From the NCBI RefSeq assembly GCF_000971175.1, contig NZ_BBLY01000007.1, forward strand, positions 62,001 through 126,000: a stretch of DNA of 64,000 bases. The letters run 5' to 3'. Positions 33,765-42,880 of the stretch are shown here, piece after piece. A program made the position numbers and the translations under genes. The stretch comes from Demequina pelophila (GTDB lineage Bacteria > Actinomycetota > Actinomycetes > Actinomycetales > Demequinaceae). The stretch's first letter is position 1, and the number at the start of each line of letters is the position of its first letter. The notes under the pieces are model-generated. The model was not told the DNA's origin, did not search any database, and worked only from the letters and a program-made list of their open reading frames with translations.

Positions 33765-33890
33765 AGCGCCGGCGCGCTCCCCGATCCGAGGATCGGAAGG
33801 TCTCACGCCGCCGCTCTGCCCGGCATTATTCCTGATAGATCAGCGTTGCACCCCCAGCATTTCCCCACCACCAAAGGAGAAGGACCGCTC

Positions 33891-34826
<936 letters not shown>

Positions 34827-34887
34827 TCCAGCACGGCGGCGCGTTGCCGCCCCCGGCACCACATCCCACCTGGAAGGGCTTCCTGCC

Positions 34888-35535
34888 ATGGCATCCGACA
34901 TCTCAGCGCTCGGCCGAGCGCTCGAGGACATCCGCACGGCGAGGCGGCGGGATCCCGCCGCGCCCGCGTGGTGGGTGATCGCGGGCTCCTACCAGGGCGT
35001 CCACGCCGTCTGGTATCACCGGGTGGCGCACTGGCTGTGGCGCCGGGGGCTGCGCTCGTACGCGCGGCTGGTCTCGCAGTACGCGCGGCGCGCGACGGGC
35101 ATCGAGATCCACCCCGGCGCGCAGCTGGGCCGGCGCGTGTTCATCGACCACGGCATGGGCGTGGTGATCGGCGAGACCGCCGTGGTGGGCGACGACGTGC
35201 TGATGTTCAACGGCATCAACCTGGGCGGCACCACGATGAGCCCGGGCAAGCGCCACCCCACGATCGGCGACCGCGTCGTGATCGGCGCGGGGGCCAAGGT
35301 GCTCGGCCCCCTTCACATCGGATGCGACGCGCGCATCGGCGCCAATGCCGTGGTCGTCAAGGACGTCCCGGACGGTGCGACCGCCGTCGGCATCCCCGCG
35401 GTGATCCGCAACCACCCGGGGCCCACGGAGGCCTCGACCGCCGCATCGGCCGTCGACTCGGGCGACTCGCACCGGCACCCCAACCCGGACGCCCCGCCGG
35501 AGCCGGTGCACGAGCCGGCCATGTACTACATCTGA
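34888..35535 (+). CDS. cysE: Serine O-acetyltransferase
   Basis: A 215-aa enzyme of the left-handed beta-helix hexapeptide family; makes O-acetylserine for CysK. Features: [33 protein letters not shown] (active-site His region), [28 protein letters not shown]. The tail is Pro/Asp/His-rich and ends MYYI; a C-terminal Ile is what anchors CysE in the CysK active site in known cysteine synthase complexes. GGAAGGGCTTCCTGCC precedes the ATG. Confidence 0.95.
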   Translation: MASDISALGRALEDIRTARRRDPAAPAWWVIAGSYQGVHAVWYHRVAHWLWRRGLRSYARLVSQYARRATGIEIHPGAQLGRRVFIDHGMGVVIGETAVVGDDVLMFNGINLGGTTMSPGKRHPTIGDRVVIGAGAKVLGPLHIGCDARIGANAVVVKDVPDGATAVGIPAVIRNHPGPTEASTAASAVDSGDSHRHPNPDAPPEPVHEPAMYYI

Positions 35536-35543
35536 CGCGCCCC

Positions 35544-35549
35544 TAGGGT
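35544..35549 (+). promoter_or_regulatory. -10 box TAGGGT for aldo/keto reductase
   Basis: TAGGGT, GGGGCC, ATG: 6-nt spacing typical of a leaderless transcript. It lies 9 nt after the cysE stop, so the reductase gene is probably independent of cysKE. Confidence 0.5.
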
Positions 35550-35555
35550 GGGGCC

Positions 35556-36488
35556 ATGCGAACCTTCACCCTGCCGCACACCGACATCGTCGTCCCGGAC
35601 GTGGTCCTGGGCCTCATGCGCATCGTCGAGAAGTCCGACGAGGAGGTGCGCGCGCTCGTGAGCGCCGCCCTCGACGCGGGCATCGACTTCATGGACCACG
35701 CCGACATCTACGGCCCGCCGTACCACGGCTGCGAGCGCCGCTTCGCGGAGGCCCTCCGGCTCACCCCGTCCGAACGCGACCGCCTCACCCTCCAGACCAA
35801 GTGCGGCATCCGCCAGCCCGGGCCGTACTTCGACTTCTCGTACGAGCACATCGTGTCCTCCGTCGAGGGCTCGCTCGAGGCGCTCGGCACGGACCGCATC
35901 GACATCCTGCTCCTCCACCGTCCCGACGCGCTGGTCGAGCCCGAGGAGGTCGCGCGCGCCTTCGACGACCTCGAGGCCGCCGGCAAGGTGCGCCACTTCG
36001 GCGTCTCGAACCACACCCCGGGCCAGATGGATCTGCTGCGCAAGCACGTGCGCCAGCCGCTGGTCGCCAACCAGATCCAGCTCTCGATCACCCACGCCCC
36101 CACCATCGCGGGTCCGATGGCCATGAACATGGCGGCGCTCGACCAGTCGATCGCGCGCGACACCGGCGTCATCGACTACTGCCGCCTCCACGACATCACC
36201 CTTCAGGCCTGGTCGCCGTTCCAGGCCGGATTCTTCACCGGCCCGTTCCTGGGCTCGCCCGAGTACCCCGAGCTCAACGCCGTGATCGACCGGCTGGCCG
36301 CGCAGTATGACGTGCCCGCCGAGGCGATCGCGGTCGCGTGGCTCACCCGCCACCCCGCGCGCATGCAGGTGGTGCTGGGGACCACCACGCCGGCGCGCGT
36401 CGCCGCCGCGGCCCAGGGCTCGGACATCACCCTCACCCGCGCGGAGTGGTACGCGCTGTTCCGCGCCGCGGGCTACCTGGTGCCCTGA
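35556..36488 (+). CDS. Aldo/keto reductase (YdhF-like)
   Basis: A 310-aa barrel enzyme. Asp and Tyr are in FMDHADIYGPP, Lys in LTLQTKCGIR and His in ILLLHRPDAL. HFGVSNHTPGQMDLL, LQAWSPFQAGFF and VVLGTTTPARVAAA match the YdhF group of NADPH-dependent oxidoreductases. Substrate unknown. A leaderless promoter separates it from cysE. A perfect bidirectional terminator follows. Confidence 0.88.
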   Translation: MRTFTLPHTDIVVPDVVLGLMRIVEKSDEEVRALVSAALDAGIDFMDHADIYGPPYHGCERRFAEALRLTPSERDRLTLQTKCGIRQPGPYFDFSYEHIVSSVEGSLEALGTDRIDILLLHRPDALVEPEEVARAFDDLEAAGKVRHFGVSNHTPGQMDLLRKHVRQPLVANQIQLSITHAPTIAGPMAMNMAALDQSIARDTGVIDYCRLHDITLQAWSPFQAGFFTGPFLGSPEYPELNAVIDRLAAQYDVPAEAIAVAWLTRHPARMQVVLGTTTPARVAAAAQGSDITLTRAEWYALFRAAGYLVP

Positions 36489-36526
36489 CCGCCGGGGCCC
36501 CTGAGCCCGCGGCCCTCACACAGACG

Positions 36527-36558
36527 ACGAGGCCCCGGTCGATCGACCGGGGCCTCGT
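36527..36558. terminator. Bidirectional terminator, perfect 32-nt palindrome
   Basis: ACGAGGCCCCGGTC-GATC-GACCGGGGCCTCGT lies between the convergent aldo/keto reductase and dps genes. Confidence 0.85.
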
Positions 36559-36588
36559 GCCGTCTCGGGGGACGATGCGGTGGGCGGG

Positions 36589-37089
36589 CTATCCGGCGAA
36601 CGAGCGCAGCATCCAGGCGGCGTCCTCGTGCGCGGCGAGGCGCGCGTTGAACAGGTCCGCCGTGGCGCCGTCGCCGGCCTCCTCCGCGACCTCGACGAGC
36701 GGGCGCACCAGGCGCGCGACGGTCTCGTGGTCGCGGCGCAGGTTCTCGACCATGGTCATCGCGTCCGCGGTGCGGTCGTTGTCCTTGATGGACGTGTGCT
36801 CGGTGAACTCGGCGTACGAGCCCGGGGCGGGAGCCCCGAGGGCGCGCATGCGCTCGGCGAGGACGTCGGCGGCCTTCCACAGCTCCGTGTACTGCTCCTC
36901 GAACATGAGGTGGAGCGAGCGGAAGTGCGGGCCGGTCACGTTCCAGTGATAGCCGTGCGTCTTGAGATACAGGGTGAAGGTGTCGGACAGCACCTGCGCG
37001 AGGCCGGCGTTGATGGCCGTGAGATCCTCGGACTTGATGCCGATCCTGGGCTGGGTCGCGGTGGTCCTGGCGGGCGTGGCGGGCTTCAT
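36589..37089 (-). CDS. dps: Dps-family DNA-binding ferritin
   Basis: A 166-aa four-helix protein that stores iron and protects DNA in stress. The ferroxidase site is visible: KTHGYHWNVTGPHFRSLH, then FEEQYTELW. The N-terminus (MKPATPARTTATQPR) is a flexible basic tail that could bind DNA. IKDNDRTADAMTMVENLRRDHE is a typical C-terminal helix start. CGGAGGAGGAGAC precedes the ATG at 37089. A GGGACGATGC copy lies 10 bp past the stop. Confidence 0.92.
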   Translation of the reverse strand: MKPATPARTTATQPRIGIKSEDLTAINAGLAQVLSDTFTLYLKTHGYHWNVTGPHFRSLHLMFEEQYTELWKAADVLAERMRALGAPAPGSYAEFTEHTSIKDNDRTADAMTMVENLRRDHETVARLVRPLVEVAEEAGDGATADLFNARLAAHEDAAWMLRSFAG

Positions 37090-37229
37090 GTCTCCTCCTC
37101 CGTCGGGTTCGCAGGCCGCGGAAAGCGCCCCGCGGCTCCACTGGGGTGCAACCGGCCTGCCGCGGCCGACATTCCCGGGGCCAACGTCCGTACCGGAATC
37201 CGCTCCCACGCTGTTATGTTGCGAGCATC

Positions 37230-37730
37230 ATGGACATCTTCTCGCTCGACCCGCAGCCCGCCGCGGAGGCCTGCCCCGCCCCTGCCGTGCAGGACGCACC
37301 CGGGGACGATGCGATGGTCGAGATCCTCGCCCAGACCCGCCGGGTGGCGATCGTGGGAGCCTCCCCGAACCCGGCCCGCACGAGCTACCAGGTGGCGGTG
37401 TGGCTCATGGAGCACACCCCGTACGAGCTGTTCCTGGTGAACCCCGCCGCCGAGGGCGAGGAGATCCGTGGACACGGCTTCTTCCCCACCCTCGCCGAGG
37501 TGCCGGTCAAGGTCGACCAGGTCGTGGTGTTCCGCCGCGCCGAGTACACCCCGACCATCGCGCAGCACGCGGCCGACGCGGGCGCGGGCGGCGTGTGGCT
37601 CCAGCTGGGCATCGCGAACGCGCACGCGATGCGGATCGCGGCGGAGCACGACATGACCGCCGTGCAGAACCGCTGCATCAAGATCGAGTACCGCCGCCTG
37701 GCCGACCGCATCGAGGCAGCGCGCGACTGA
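37230..37730 (+). CDS. CoA-binding domain protein (YccU-like)
   Basis: A 166-aa Rossmann-fold protein of the succinyl-CoA synthetase-like CoA-binding family: VAIVGASPNPARTSYQVAVWL, LFLVNPAAEGEEIRGHGFFPTLAEVP, VVVFRRAEYTP, GGVWLQLGIANAHAMRIAAEHDM and CIKIEYRRL. Exact role unknown. The ATG at 37230 gives a 28-residue extension containing a GGGACGATGC copy (codons for GDDA); an ATG at 37314 would match the usual family start and put the motif in the leader. Start uncertain. Confidence 0.8.
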   Translation: MDIFSLDPQPAAEACPAPAVQDAPGDDAMVEILAQTRRVAIVGASPNPARTSYQVAVWLMEHTPYELFLVNPAAEGEEIRGHGFFPTLAEVPVKVDQVVVFRRAEYTPTIAQHAADAGAGGVWLQLGIANAHAMRIAAEHDMTAVQNRCIKIEYRRLADRIEAARD

Positions 37731-37808
37731 CGGCTCTCCCCCGAGGCGACACGCGCATCGGCCCCGTCCAATCCGCGCCATACCGTTTCAAGGTGCCACG
37801 ATGAGGGC

Positions 37809-39074
37809 ATGAGCCTCGCCGCCGGGTATCGACTCGTGTCCATCGACCGCGACCGTGGCGCGGAGATGCTCGAGGTCGACTCGTGGGCCTTCACCGGCGA
37901 CTTCGCGCCCGGCGAGGCCGAGGACTGGCTCGCGGCGATCCCGTTCGACCGGGCCCGCGCGATGGAGATCGCGGACCCCGGGCGCGGCCCGCTGGGCGAG
38001 CTCGCCGCGGTCAACTCCTCCTATACGTTCCGCATGGCCGTGCCGGGCGGCGAGCACGTGCCCGTCGCGGGCCTGACGTTCGTGGGCGTGCACACCGGGC
38101 ACCGAAGGCGCGGCCTGCTGCGCGCGATGATGGCCGACCATCTGGCCGACGCCCGCCGCCGCGGGGAGGTCGCCTCGGCGCTCTACGCCGCCGAGTCCGA
38201 GATCTACCAGCGGTTCGGCTACGGCCTCGCCGCGCAGCAGCTGACCCTGCGCGTGCCGCGCCGGGCGGATCTGCGGGAGGTGGCAGGCGCGGACGCGCTG
38301 ACCGTGCGCCTCGAACGGCTGAGCCTCGAGCGCCACGGCCGGGTCATGCGCACCGTCCAGGCGCGGCTCGCCCGCCCGGGCACCATGACGCTCGAGTCGG
38401 ACTACGCGCTGCAGGCACGTTTCTGCGATCCGGTCTCCGACCACCGCGACTCGGAGCGGCTGCGGATCGCGATCGTCGAGGACGGGGACGAGCCCGTCGC
38501 GTATGCCATCCTGCGCCGCAAGGCGGACTTCGGCGACGACTCGATGCCGTCGGGCAAGGTGACCGTGCAGCAGCACGCCGCGCTCACCCCGGCCGCCACG
38601 CATCGGCTCTGGTCCGTGCTCGCGGACATCGACCTGATGGCCACCGTCCACGCGGCGCCCTTCGCGGTGGACGATGCGCTGGTCCACATGCTCGTCGACC
38701 TCCGGTCCGCGGCCCCGCGCCTGCGCGACAACCTGTGGCTGCGCCTCGTCGACGTGCCCGCCGCGCTCACGGCACGCTCGTACGTCACCCCCGTCGACGT
38801 GGTCGTGCGCGTCGAGGACCCCCTGTTCCCGGACAACGCCGGCCCGTGGCGCATCACCACGCGCGACGGCGAGGGGCACGTGGAGGACGCGCACGGCGCC
38901 GAGCCACACGTCGTGATCGGGATCCAGGAGCTGTCCGCGGCCTACCTGGGCGGCGCGAGCGTCGAGGCGCTCGCCTCCGCCGGGCTCGTCGAGGAGCGCC
39001 GCCCGGGCGCGGTGCGCGCGCTGGCCGCGGCGCTGGGGTGGGTCCAGGCGCCCGTGTGCAACCTGTTCTTCTGA
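37809..39074 (+). CDS. Eis-like GNAT family N-acetyltransferase
   Basis: A 421-aa protein with the Eis three-part layout: N-terminal GNAT with acetyl-CoA loop VGVHTGHRRRGLLRAMM (about residues 96-112), a second atypical GNAT region, and a C-terminal sterol-carrier-like domain (AHGAEPHVVIGIQELSAAYLGG). It ends CNLFF; in Eis enzymes the terminal carboxylate is catalytic. It may acetylate amines such as aminoglycosides or lysines; the substrate is not visible. Confidence 0.85.
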   Translation: MSLAAGYRLVSIDRDRGAEMLEVDSWAFTGDFAPGEAEDWLAAIPFDRARAMEIADPGRGPLGELAAVNSSYTFRMAVPGGEHVPVAGLTFVGVHTGHRRRGLLRAMMADHLADARRRGEVASALYAAESEIYQRFGYGLAAQQLTLRVPRRADLREVAGADALTVRLERLSLERHGRVMRTVQARLARPGTMTLESDYALQARFCDPVSDHRDSERLRIAIVEDGDEPVAYAILRRKADFGDDSMPSGKVTVQQHAALTPAATHRLWSVLADIDLMATVHAAPFAVDDALVHMLVDLRSAAPRLRDNLWLRLVDVPAALTARSYVTPVDVVVRVEDPLFPDNAGPWRITTRDGEGHVEDAHGAEPHVVIGIQELSAAYLGGASVEALASAGLVEERRPGAVRALAAALGWVQAPVCNLFF

Positions 39075-39111
39075 CGCGGCGCGCTCGCCCGGGGCGCGCC
39101 GACGCGGAGGC

Positions 39112-39564
39112 TCAGCGGGACTGCTCGTAGCCCATCATGCGGTCGATGCGGCGCTGGTGGCGCTCGTCGCCGGAGAAGGGCTCGGCCACGAACGCGTCCG
39201 CGATCGCGGTGGCCTCCTCCAGCGAGTGCATGCGGGCTCCCAGCGAGCCGATCTGCGCGTCGTTGTGCTGGCGCGCGAGCTTCGCGGTCTCGACCGACCA
39301 GACGAGCGCCGCGCGGATGCCCGGCACGCGGTTGGCGGCGAGCTGCTCGCCGTTGCCCGAGCCGCCGATGACGATGCCCAGGTCCTCCCCCGCGCTCGCC
39401 GCCACGGCCTCGGCCGCGGCGATGCACATGGGCGGGTAGTCGTCGAGCGCGTCGTACTCGTACGCGCCGTGGTCGACCACCTCGAGGCCGGCCTGCGTGA
39501 AGTGGGCGAGAAGGTGCTGCTTGAGCTCGAACCCTGCGTGGTCCGCGGCGATGTGGAGGCGCAT
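39112..39564 (-). CDS. rpiB: Ribose-5-phosphate isomerase B
   Basis: A 150-aa RpiB/LacAB family enzyme interconverting ribose-5-phosphate and ribulose-5-phosphate. Motifs: IAADHAGFELKQHL, IGGSGNGEQLAANRVPGIRAALVWS, LARQHNDAQIGSLGARM. The start follows CACAAT and a 6-nt spacer (leaderless). GAYEYDALDDYPP is a family block near residue 33. It is divergent from the M13 peptidase gene. Confidence 0.92.
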   Translation of the reverse strand: MRLHIAADHAGFELKQHLLAHFTQAGLEVVDHGAYEYDALDDYPPMCIAAAEAVAASAGEDLGIVIGGSGNGEQLAANRVPGIRAALVWSVETAKLARQHNDAQIGSLGARMHSLEEATAIADAFVAEPFSGDERHQRRIDRMMGYEQSR

Positions 39565-39728
39565 GGCGCCATTGTGCCAGCGCCGCGCCGCGCCGGCCTC
39601 CCCGCGGGCCATCCGGCCGGAGGACGATGCGAAACCCGGCCCGCGCATCGTCCCTCGCCTCCCCTCCCGGCACCCAGGAAGACCCTCGCCGTGAGCGAAA
39701 CGTCCCGCCGTGTGTCGGACGTCACGCC

Positions 39729-39734
39729 TAGGGT
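39729..39734 (+). promoter_or_regulatory. -10 box TAGGGT for M13 peptidase
   Basis: TAGGGT, GAGTGC, ATG at 39741: the 6-nt spacing of a leaderless start. Confidence 0.5.
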
Positions 39735-39740
39735 GAGTGC

Positions 39741-41678
39741 ATGACATTGCATTCCGGCATCGACCAGTCCGAGTTCTCGCCGTCCGTGCGCGCGCAGGAC
39801 GACTTCTTCCGCTACGTCTCCGGCCCGTGGGAGGAGACGCACCAGATCCCCGCCGACCGCGCCGCGGACGGCTCGTTCTACACGCTCCGCGACGAGGCCG
39901 AGAAGCAGGTCCGCGTCATCATCGAGGAGGCGGCCGCGGACACGCAGATCGGCGCGCTGTACGCGTCCTTCATGGACGTCGACCGCGTCAACGGGCTGGG
40001 CGTGGCCCCGCTCGAGGCGGACCTCGCGCTGGTCGACGGCGCGACGTCGCACGACGACCTGGCGCGCGTGATCGGCGAGCTGCAGCGCTCCGGCGTGGGC
40101 GGCCCGGTGGGCTACTACGTGTTCGCGGACAAGTCGGACCCGGACCGCAACGTGGTGTACCTCGGCCAGTCGGGCCTGGGCCTGCCGGACGAGGCCTACT
40201 ACCGCGAGGACGCGCACGCCGCGACGCGCGAGAAGTACGTCGCCCACGTGGACCGCATGGCGGGCCTCACCGGCGCCGCCTTCGACGGCGCGGGCATCGT
40301 GGCGCTCGAGACGGCCATCGCGAAGGACCACTGGGACCGCGTCAAGACCCGCGAGGCGGACCTCACGTACAACCCGACCACGCTCGCGAGCCTCACCCAG
40401 GACGCGCCGGGCTTCCCGTGGGCCATCTGGGCGGACGCGATCCGCATGCCGGAGGCCGCGCACGAGCTGCTCATCGCGAGCGAGCCCTCCTACTTCACGG
40501 CGCTGGGCGCCGCCTGGGAGGCCACCGACCTGGAGGCGTGGAAGGCGTACCTGCGCTGGCGCATCGTCTCCTCGCGCGCGCCCTACCTCACGGAGGAGAT
40601 CTCCAAGGCGAACTTCGACTTCTACGGCACCGTGCTGTCCGGCGCGACCGAGCAGCGCGACCGCTGGAAGCGCGGCGTCAGCCTGGTCGAGGGAGTCGTC
40701 GGCGAGCTCGTGGGCCAGGAGTACGTGGCCCGCCACTTCCCGCCGGCGTACAAGGAGCAGATGGACCGCCTGGTCGCGAACCTCATCGAGGCGTACCGCC
40801 AGTCGATCGAGTCGCTGCCCTGGATGACGCCCGCGACCCGGCAGAAGGCGCTGGAGAAGCTGCGTCAGTTCACGCCCAAGATCGGCTACCCCGACAAGTG
40901 GCGCGAGTTCGACGGCCTCGAGCTGGCCGCGGACGACCTGCTGGGCAACGTGCGCGCCGCCTCCGCGTTCGAGGAGGACTACGACTGGGCGAAGATCGGC
41001 AAGCCGGTCGACCGCTCCGAGTGGCTGATGACCCCGCAGACGGTCAACGCCTACTACCTGCCCGTCGCCAACGAGATCGTGTTCCCCGCCGCAATCCTCC
41101 AGGCGCCGTTCTTCACCCCGGACGCGGACGACGCGATCAACTACGGCGGCATCGGCTCCGTGATCGGCCACGAGATCGGCCACGGCTTCGACGACCAGGG
41201 CTCGAAGTACTCGGGCACCGGCGCGCTCGAGGACTGGTGGACCGAGGAGGACCGCGCCGCGTTCATGGAGCGCGCCCAGCGCCTCATCGCCCAGTACGAC
41301 GGCTACTCCCCCAAGCAGCTCGACGACGCGCACCGCGTCAACGGCGCGCTCACGGTCGGCGAGAACATCGGCGACCTCGCCGGCGTGGAGATCGCGCTCA
41401 AGGCCTACGAGATCGCGCTGGGCCACCCCATCACCGCGGCGCCGGAGATCGACGGCCTCACCGCCGTGCAGCGCTTCTTCATCGGGTACGCGCTCACCGA
41501 GCGGATGATGGTCCGCGACGAGGCCCTGGTGACCCGCCTGGCCACGGACCCGCACTCGCCGTCGGAGTTCCGCGTCAACGGCATCGTGCGCAACCTCGAC
41601 GCCTGGTACGACGCCTTCGAGGTGACCGAGGCCGACGAGCTGTGGCTCGCCCCCGAGGAGCGCGTCTCCATCTGGTAG
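39741..41678 (+). CDS. M13 family metallopeptidase (neprilysin/PepO-like)
   Basis: A 645-aa zinc oligopeptidase. The HExxH motif is in VIGHEIGHGFDDQGSKY; the third ligand Glu is in GENIGDLAGVEIA. NAYYLPVANEIVFPAAILQ is the substrate-binding NAxY block and the C-terminal end has the expected LAPEERVSIW. There is no signal peptide, so it should be cytoplasmic and degrade peptides. A GGGACGATGC copy begins 3 nt after the stop, followed by a strong terminator. Confidence 0.95.
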   Translation: MTLHSGIDQSEFSPSVRAQDDFFRYVSGPWEETHQIPADRAADGSFYTLRDEAEKQVRVIIEEAAADTQIGALYASFMDVDRVNGLGVAPLEADLALVDGATSHDDLARVIGELQRSGVGGPVGYYVFADKSDPDRNVVYLGQSGLGLPDEAYYREDAHAATREKYVAHVDRMAGLTGAAFDGAGIVALETAIAKDHWDRVKTREADLTYNPTTLASLTQDAPGFPWAIWADAIRMPEAAHELLIASEPSYFTALGAAWEATDLEAWKAYLRWRIVSSRAPYLTEEISKANFDFYGTVLSGATEQRDRWKRGVSLVEGVVGELVGQEYVARHFPPAYKEQMDRLVANLIEAYRQSIESLPWMTPATRQKALEKLRQFTPKIGYPDKWREFDGLELAADDLLGNVRAASAFEEDYDWAKIGKPVDRSEWLMTPQTVNAYYLPVANEIVFPAAILQAPFFTPDADDAINYGGIGSVIGHEIGHGFDDQGSKYSGTGALEDWWTEEDRAAFMERAQRLIAQYDGYSPKQLDDAHRVNGALTVGENIGDLAGVEIALKAYEIALGHPITAAPEIDGLTAVQRFFIGYALTERMMVRDEALVTRLATDPHSPSEFRVNGIVRNLDAWYDAFEVTEADELWLAPEERVSIW

Positions 41679-41707
41679 CAGGGACGATGCACGGGTCGCC
41701 CGTGCGC

Positions 41708-41746
41708 GGAGGGCCCCGGGGCGTGCGCGCCCCGGGGCCCTCTCCG
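41708..41746 (+). terminator. Terminator after M13 peptidase
   Basis: GAGGGCCCCGGGGCG and CGCCCCGGGGCCCTC form a perfect 15-bp stem with a TGCG loop (41709-41742), followed by TCCGTCC. Confidence 0.8.
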
Positions 41747-41820
41747 TCCCCACCCAGCGGACACCACTGTCCGGTGCGAGACTTGAAGGCGGGGAGGTCG
41801 ACGGGGACGAGGTGGTTCCG

Positions 41821-42840
41821 ATGAAGACCTTGCGATGGCGTGCGGCGCTCGGGGCGGTCGCGCTCGGATGCCTGACCCTGACGCTCGGCGCGTGCACGGG
41901 CGACGCCGAGGAGACCCCCACCGCCGCCGGCACGGTGGAGGCCACCGCGACCGCGGACCCGAGTTCGACGCCGGAGCCGGCCGAGGCCACGGACGATGCC
42001 TCACCGGGGGTCGCCGACCTGCCCGACCCGTGCACGCTCGCGAGCGCCGACGAGCTCCAGGCCGCGACCGGCCTCGCGTGGGACGAGGGCGTGATCGAGG
42101 AGGAGCTGTCCGATGAGGACTCGCTCGCCTGCCTCTGGAGCGCGCGCCACCCCTTCCTCGCCGTGGCCGTCTCCCCCGGCACCGGGACCGTCGACACGTA
42201 TCGCGATCAGTGGAAGGGCCGACTCGTGGAGACCGACGAGGTGGTCGGCGCCACCCGTGCCTGGCTGAGCCCCGCGGGGCACACGCTCCACATGGTGGTG
42301 AACGACGTCTACGTCGAACTGGAGTACTCGTGGTACCCGGAGGAGGATCCCAGCGCGACGGTCCTGGCCATCGCCCACGTCGTGGCCGGCAACATCCTCG
42401 GCGACGACGCGTTCGCGGCGTCAGGGCTTCCCGATCCGTGCGCGCTGGTCTCGGAGGAGGAGCTGCTCGCGGCGACGGGATACGAGTTCACCGAGGAGGG
42501 GCTCGACAGCGACTCTTCGAACCTGACGCGGGGCGGATGCGGCTGGACCGCCGCAGAGGTGCCCACGATGCTGTTCCTCACGGTCTCGCGGGGCGACGCG
42601 ACGGCCGACCGCGCATACTGGGAGGACCTCTACATCGACACCGCGGACGCCACCGTCGCCGGCGCCACCGACGCGTGGACCAGGTGGGAGGGAACGTTCA
42701 TCGGCATGGAGGTGGGCGACCTCTACGTGACGATCGAGTACGACTGGCACCCGGACAACTTCGTGCCGGCGCGGACGATCGCCGACCTCGCCGAGGCGGT
42801 CGCGGGGAACCTCGCCGAGGCGACCGCGGGCGACGCCTGA
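41821..42840 (+). CDS. Lipoprotein with two DUF3558-like repeats
   Basis: A 339-aa exported lipoprotein: signal peptide with lipobox LTLGAC (Cys about residue 25), then a Thr/Ala/Glu-rich linker and two repeated domains of about 135 aa, beginning LPDPCTLASADELQAATG and LPDPCALVSEEELLAATG. Each repeat has a second Cys (ACLWSA; GCGWTA), so one disulfide per repeat is likely. A single such domain occurs in the lipoprotein at 51855. Function unknown. The start is the ATG at 41821; no perfect ribosome-binding site is seen (GGTGGTTCCG). Confidence 0.8.
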   Translation: MKTLRWRAALGAVALGCLTLTLGACTGDAEETPTAAGTVEATATADPSSTPEPAEATDDASPGVADLPDPCTLASADELQAATGLAWDEGVIEEELSDEDSLACLWSARHPFLAVAVSPGTGTVDTYRDQWKGRLVETDEVVGATRAWLSPAGHTLHMVVNDVYVELEYSWYPEEDPSATVLAIAHVVAGNILGDDAFAASGLPDPCALVSEEELLAATGYEFTEEGLDSDSSNLTRGGCGWTAAEVPTMLFLTVSRGDATADRAYWEDLYIDTADATVAGATDAWTRWEGTFIGMEVGDLYVTIEYDWHPDNFVPARTIADLAEAVAGNLAEATAGDA

Positions 42841-42880
42841 CGGGCGCCCCGCGCCCGCCGCCGCAACCGCGACGCGCCTC

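Noticed and set aside
39135-42197. A 1020-codon minus-strand open frame opposite the M13 peptidase
   Set aside because: Shadow frame; the plus-strand M13 peptidase has all catalytic motifs.
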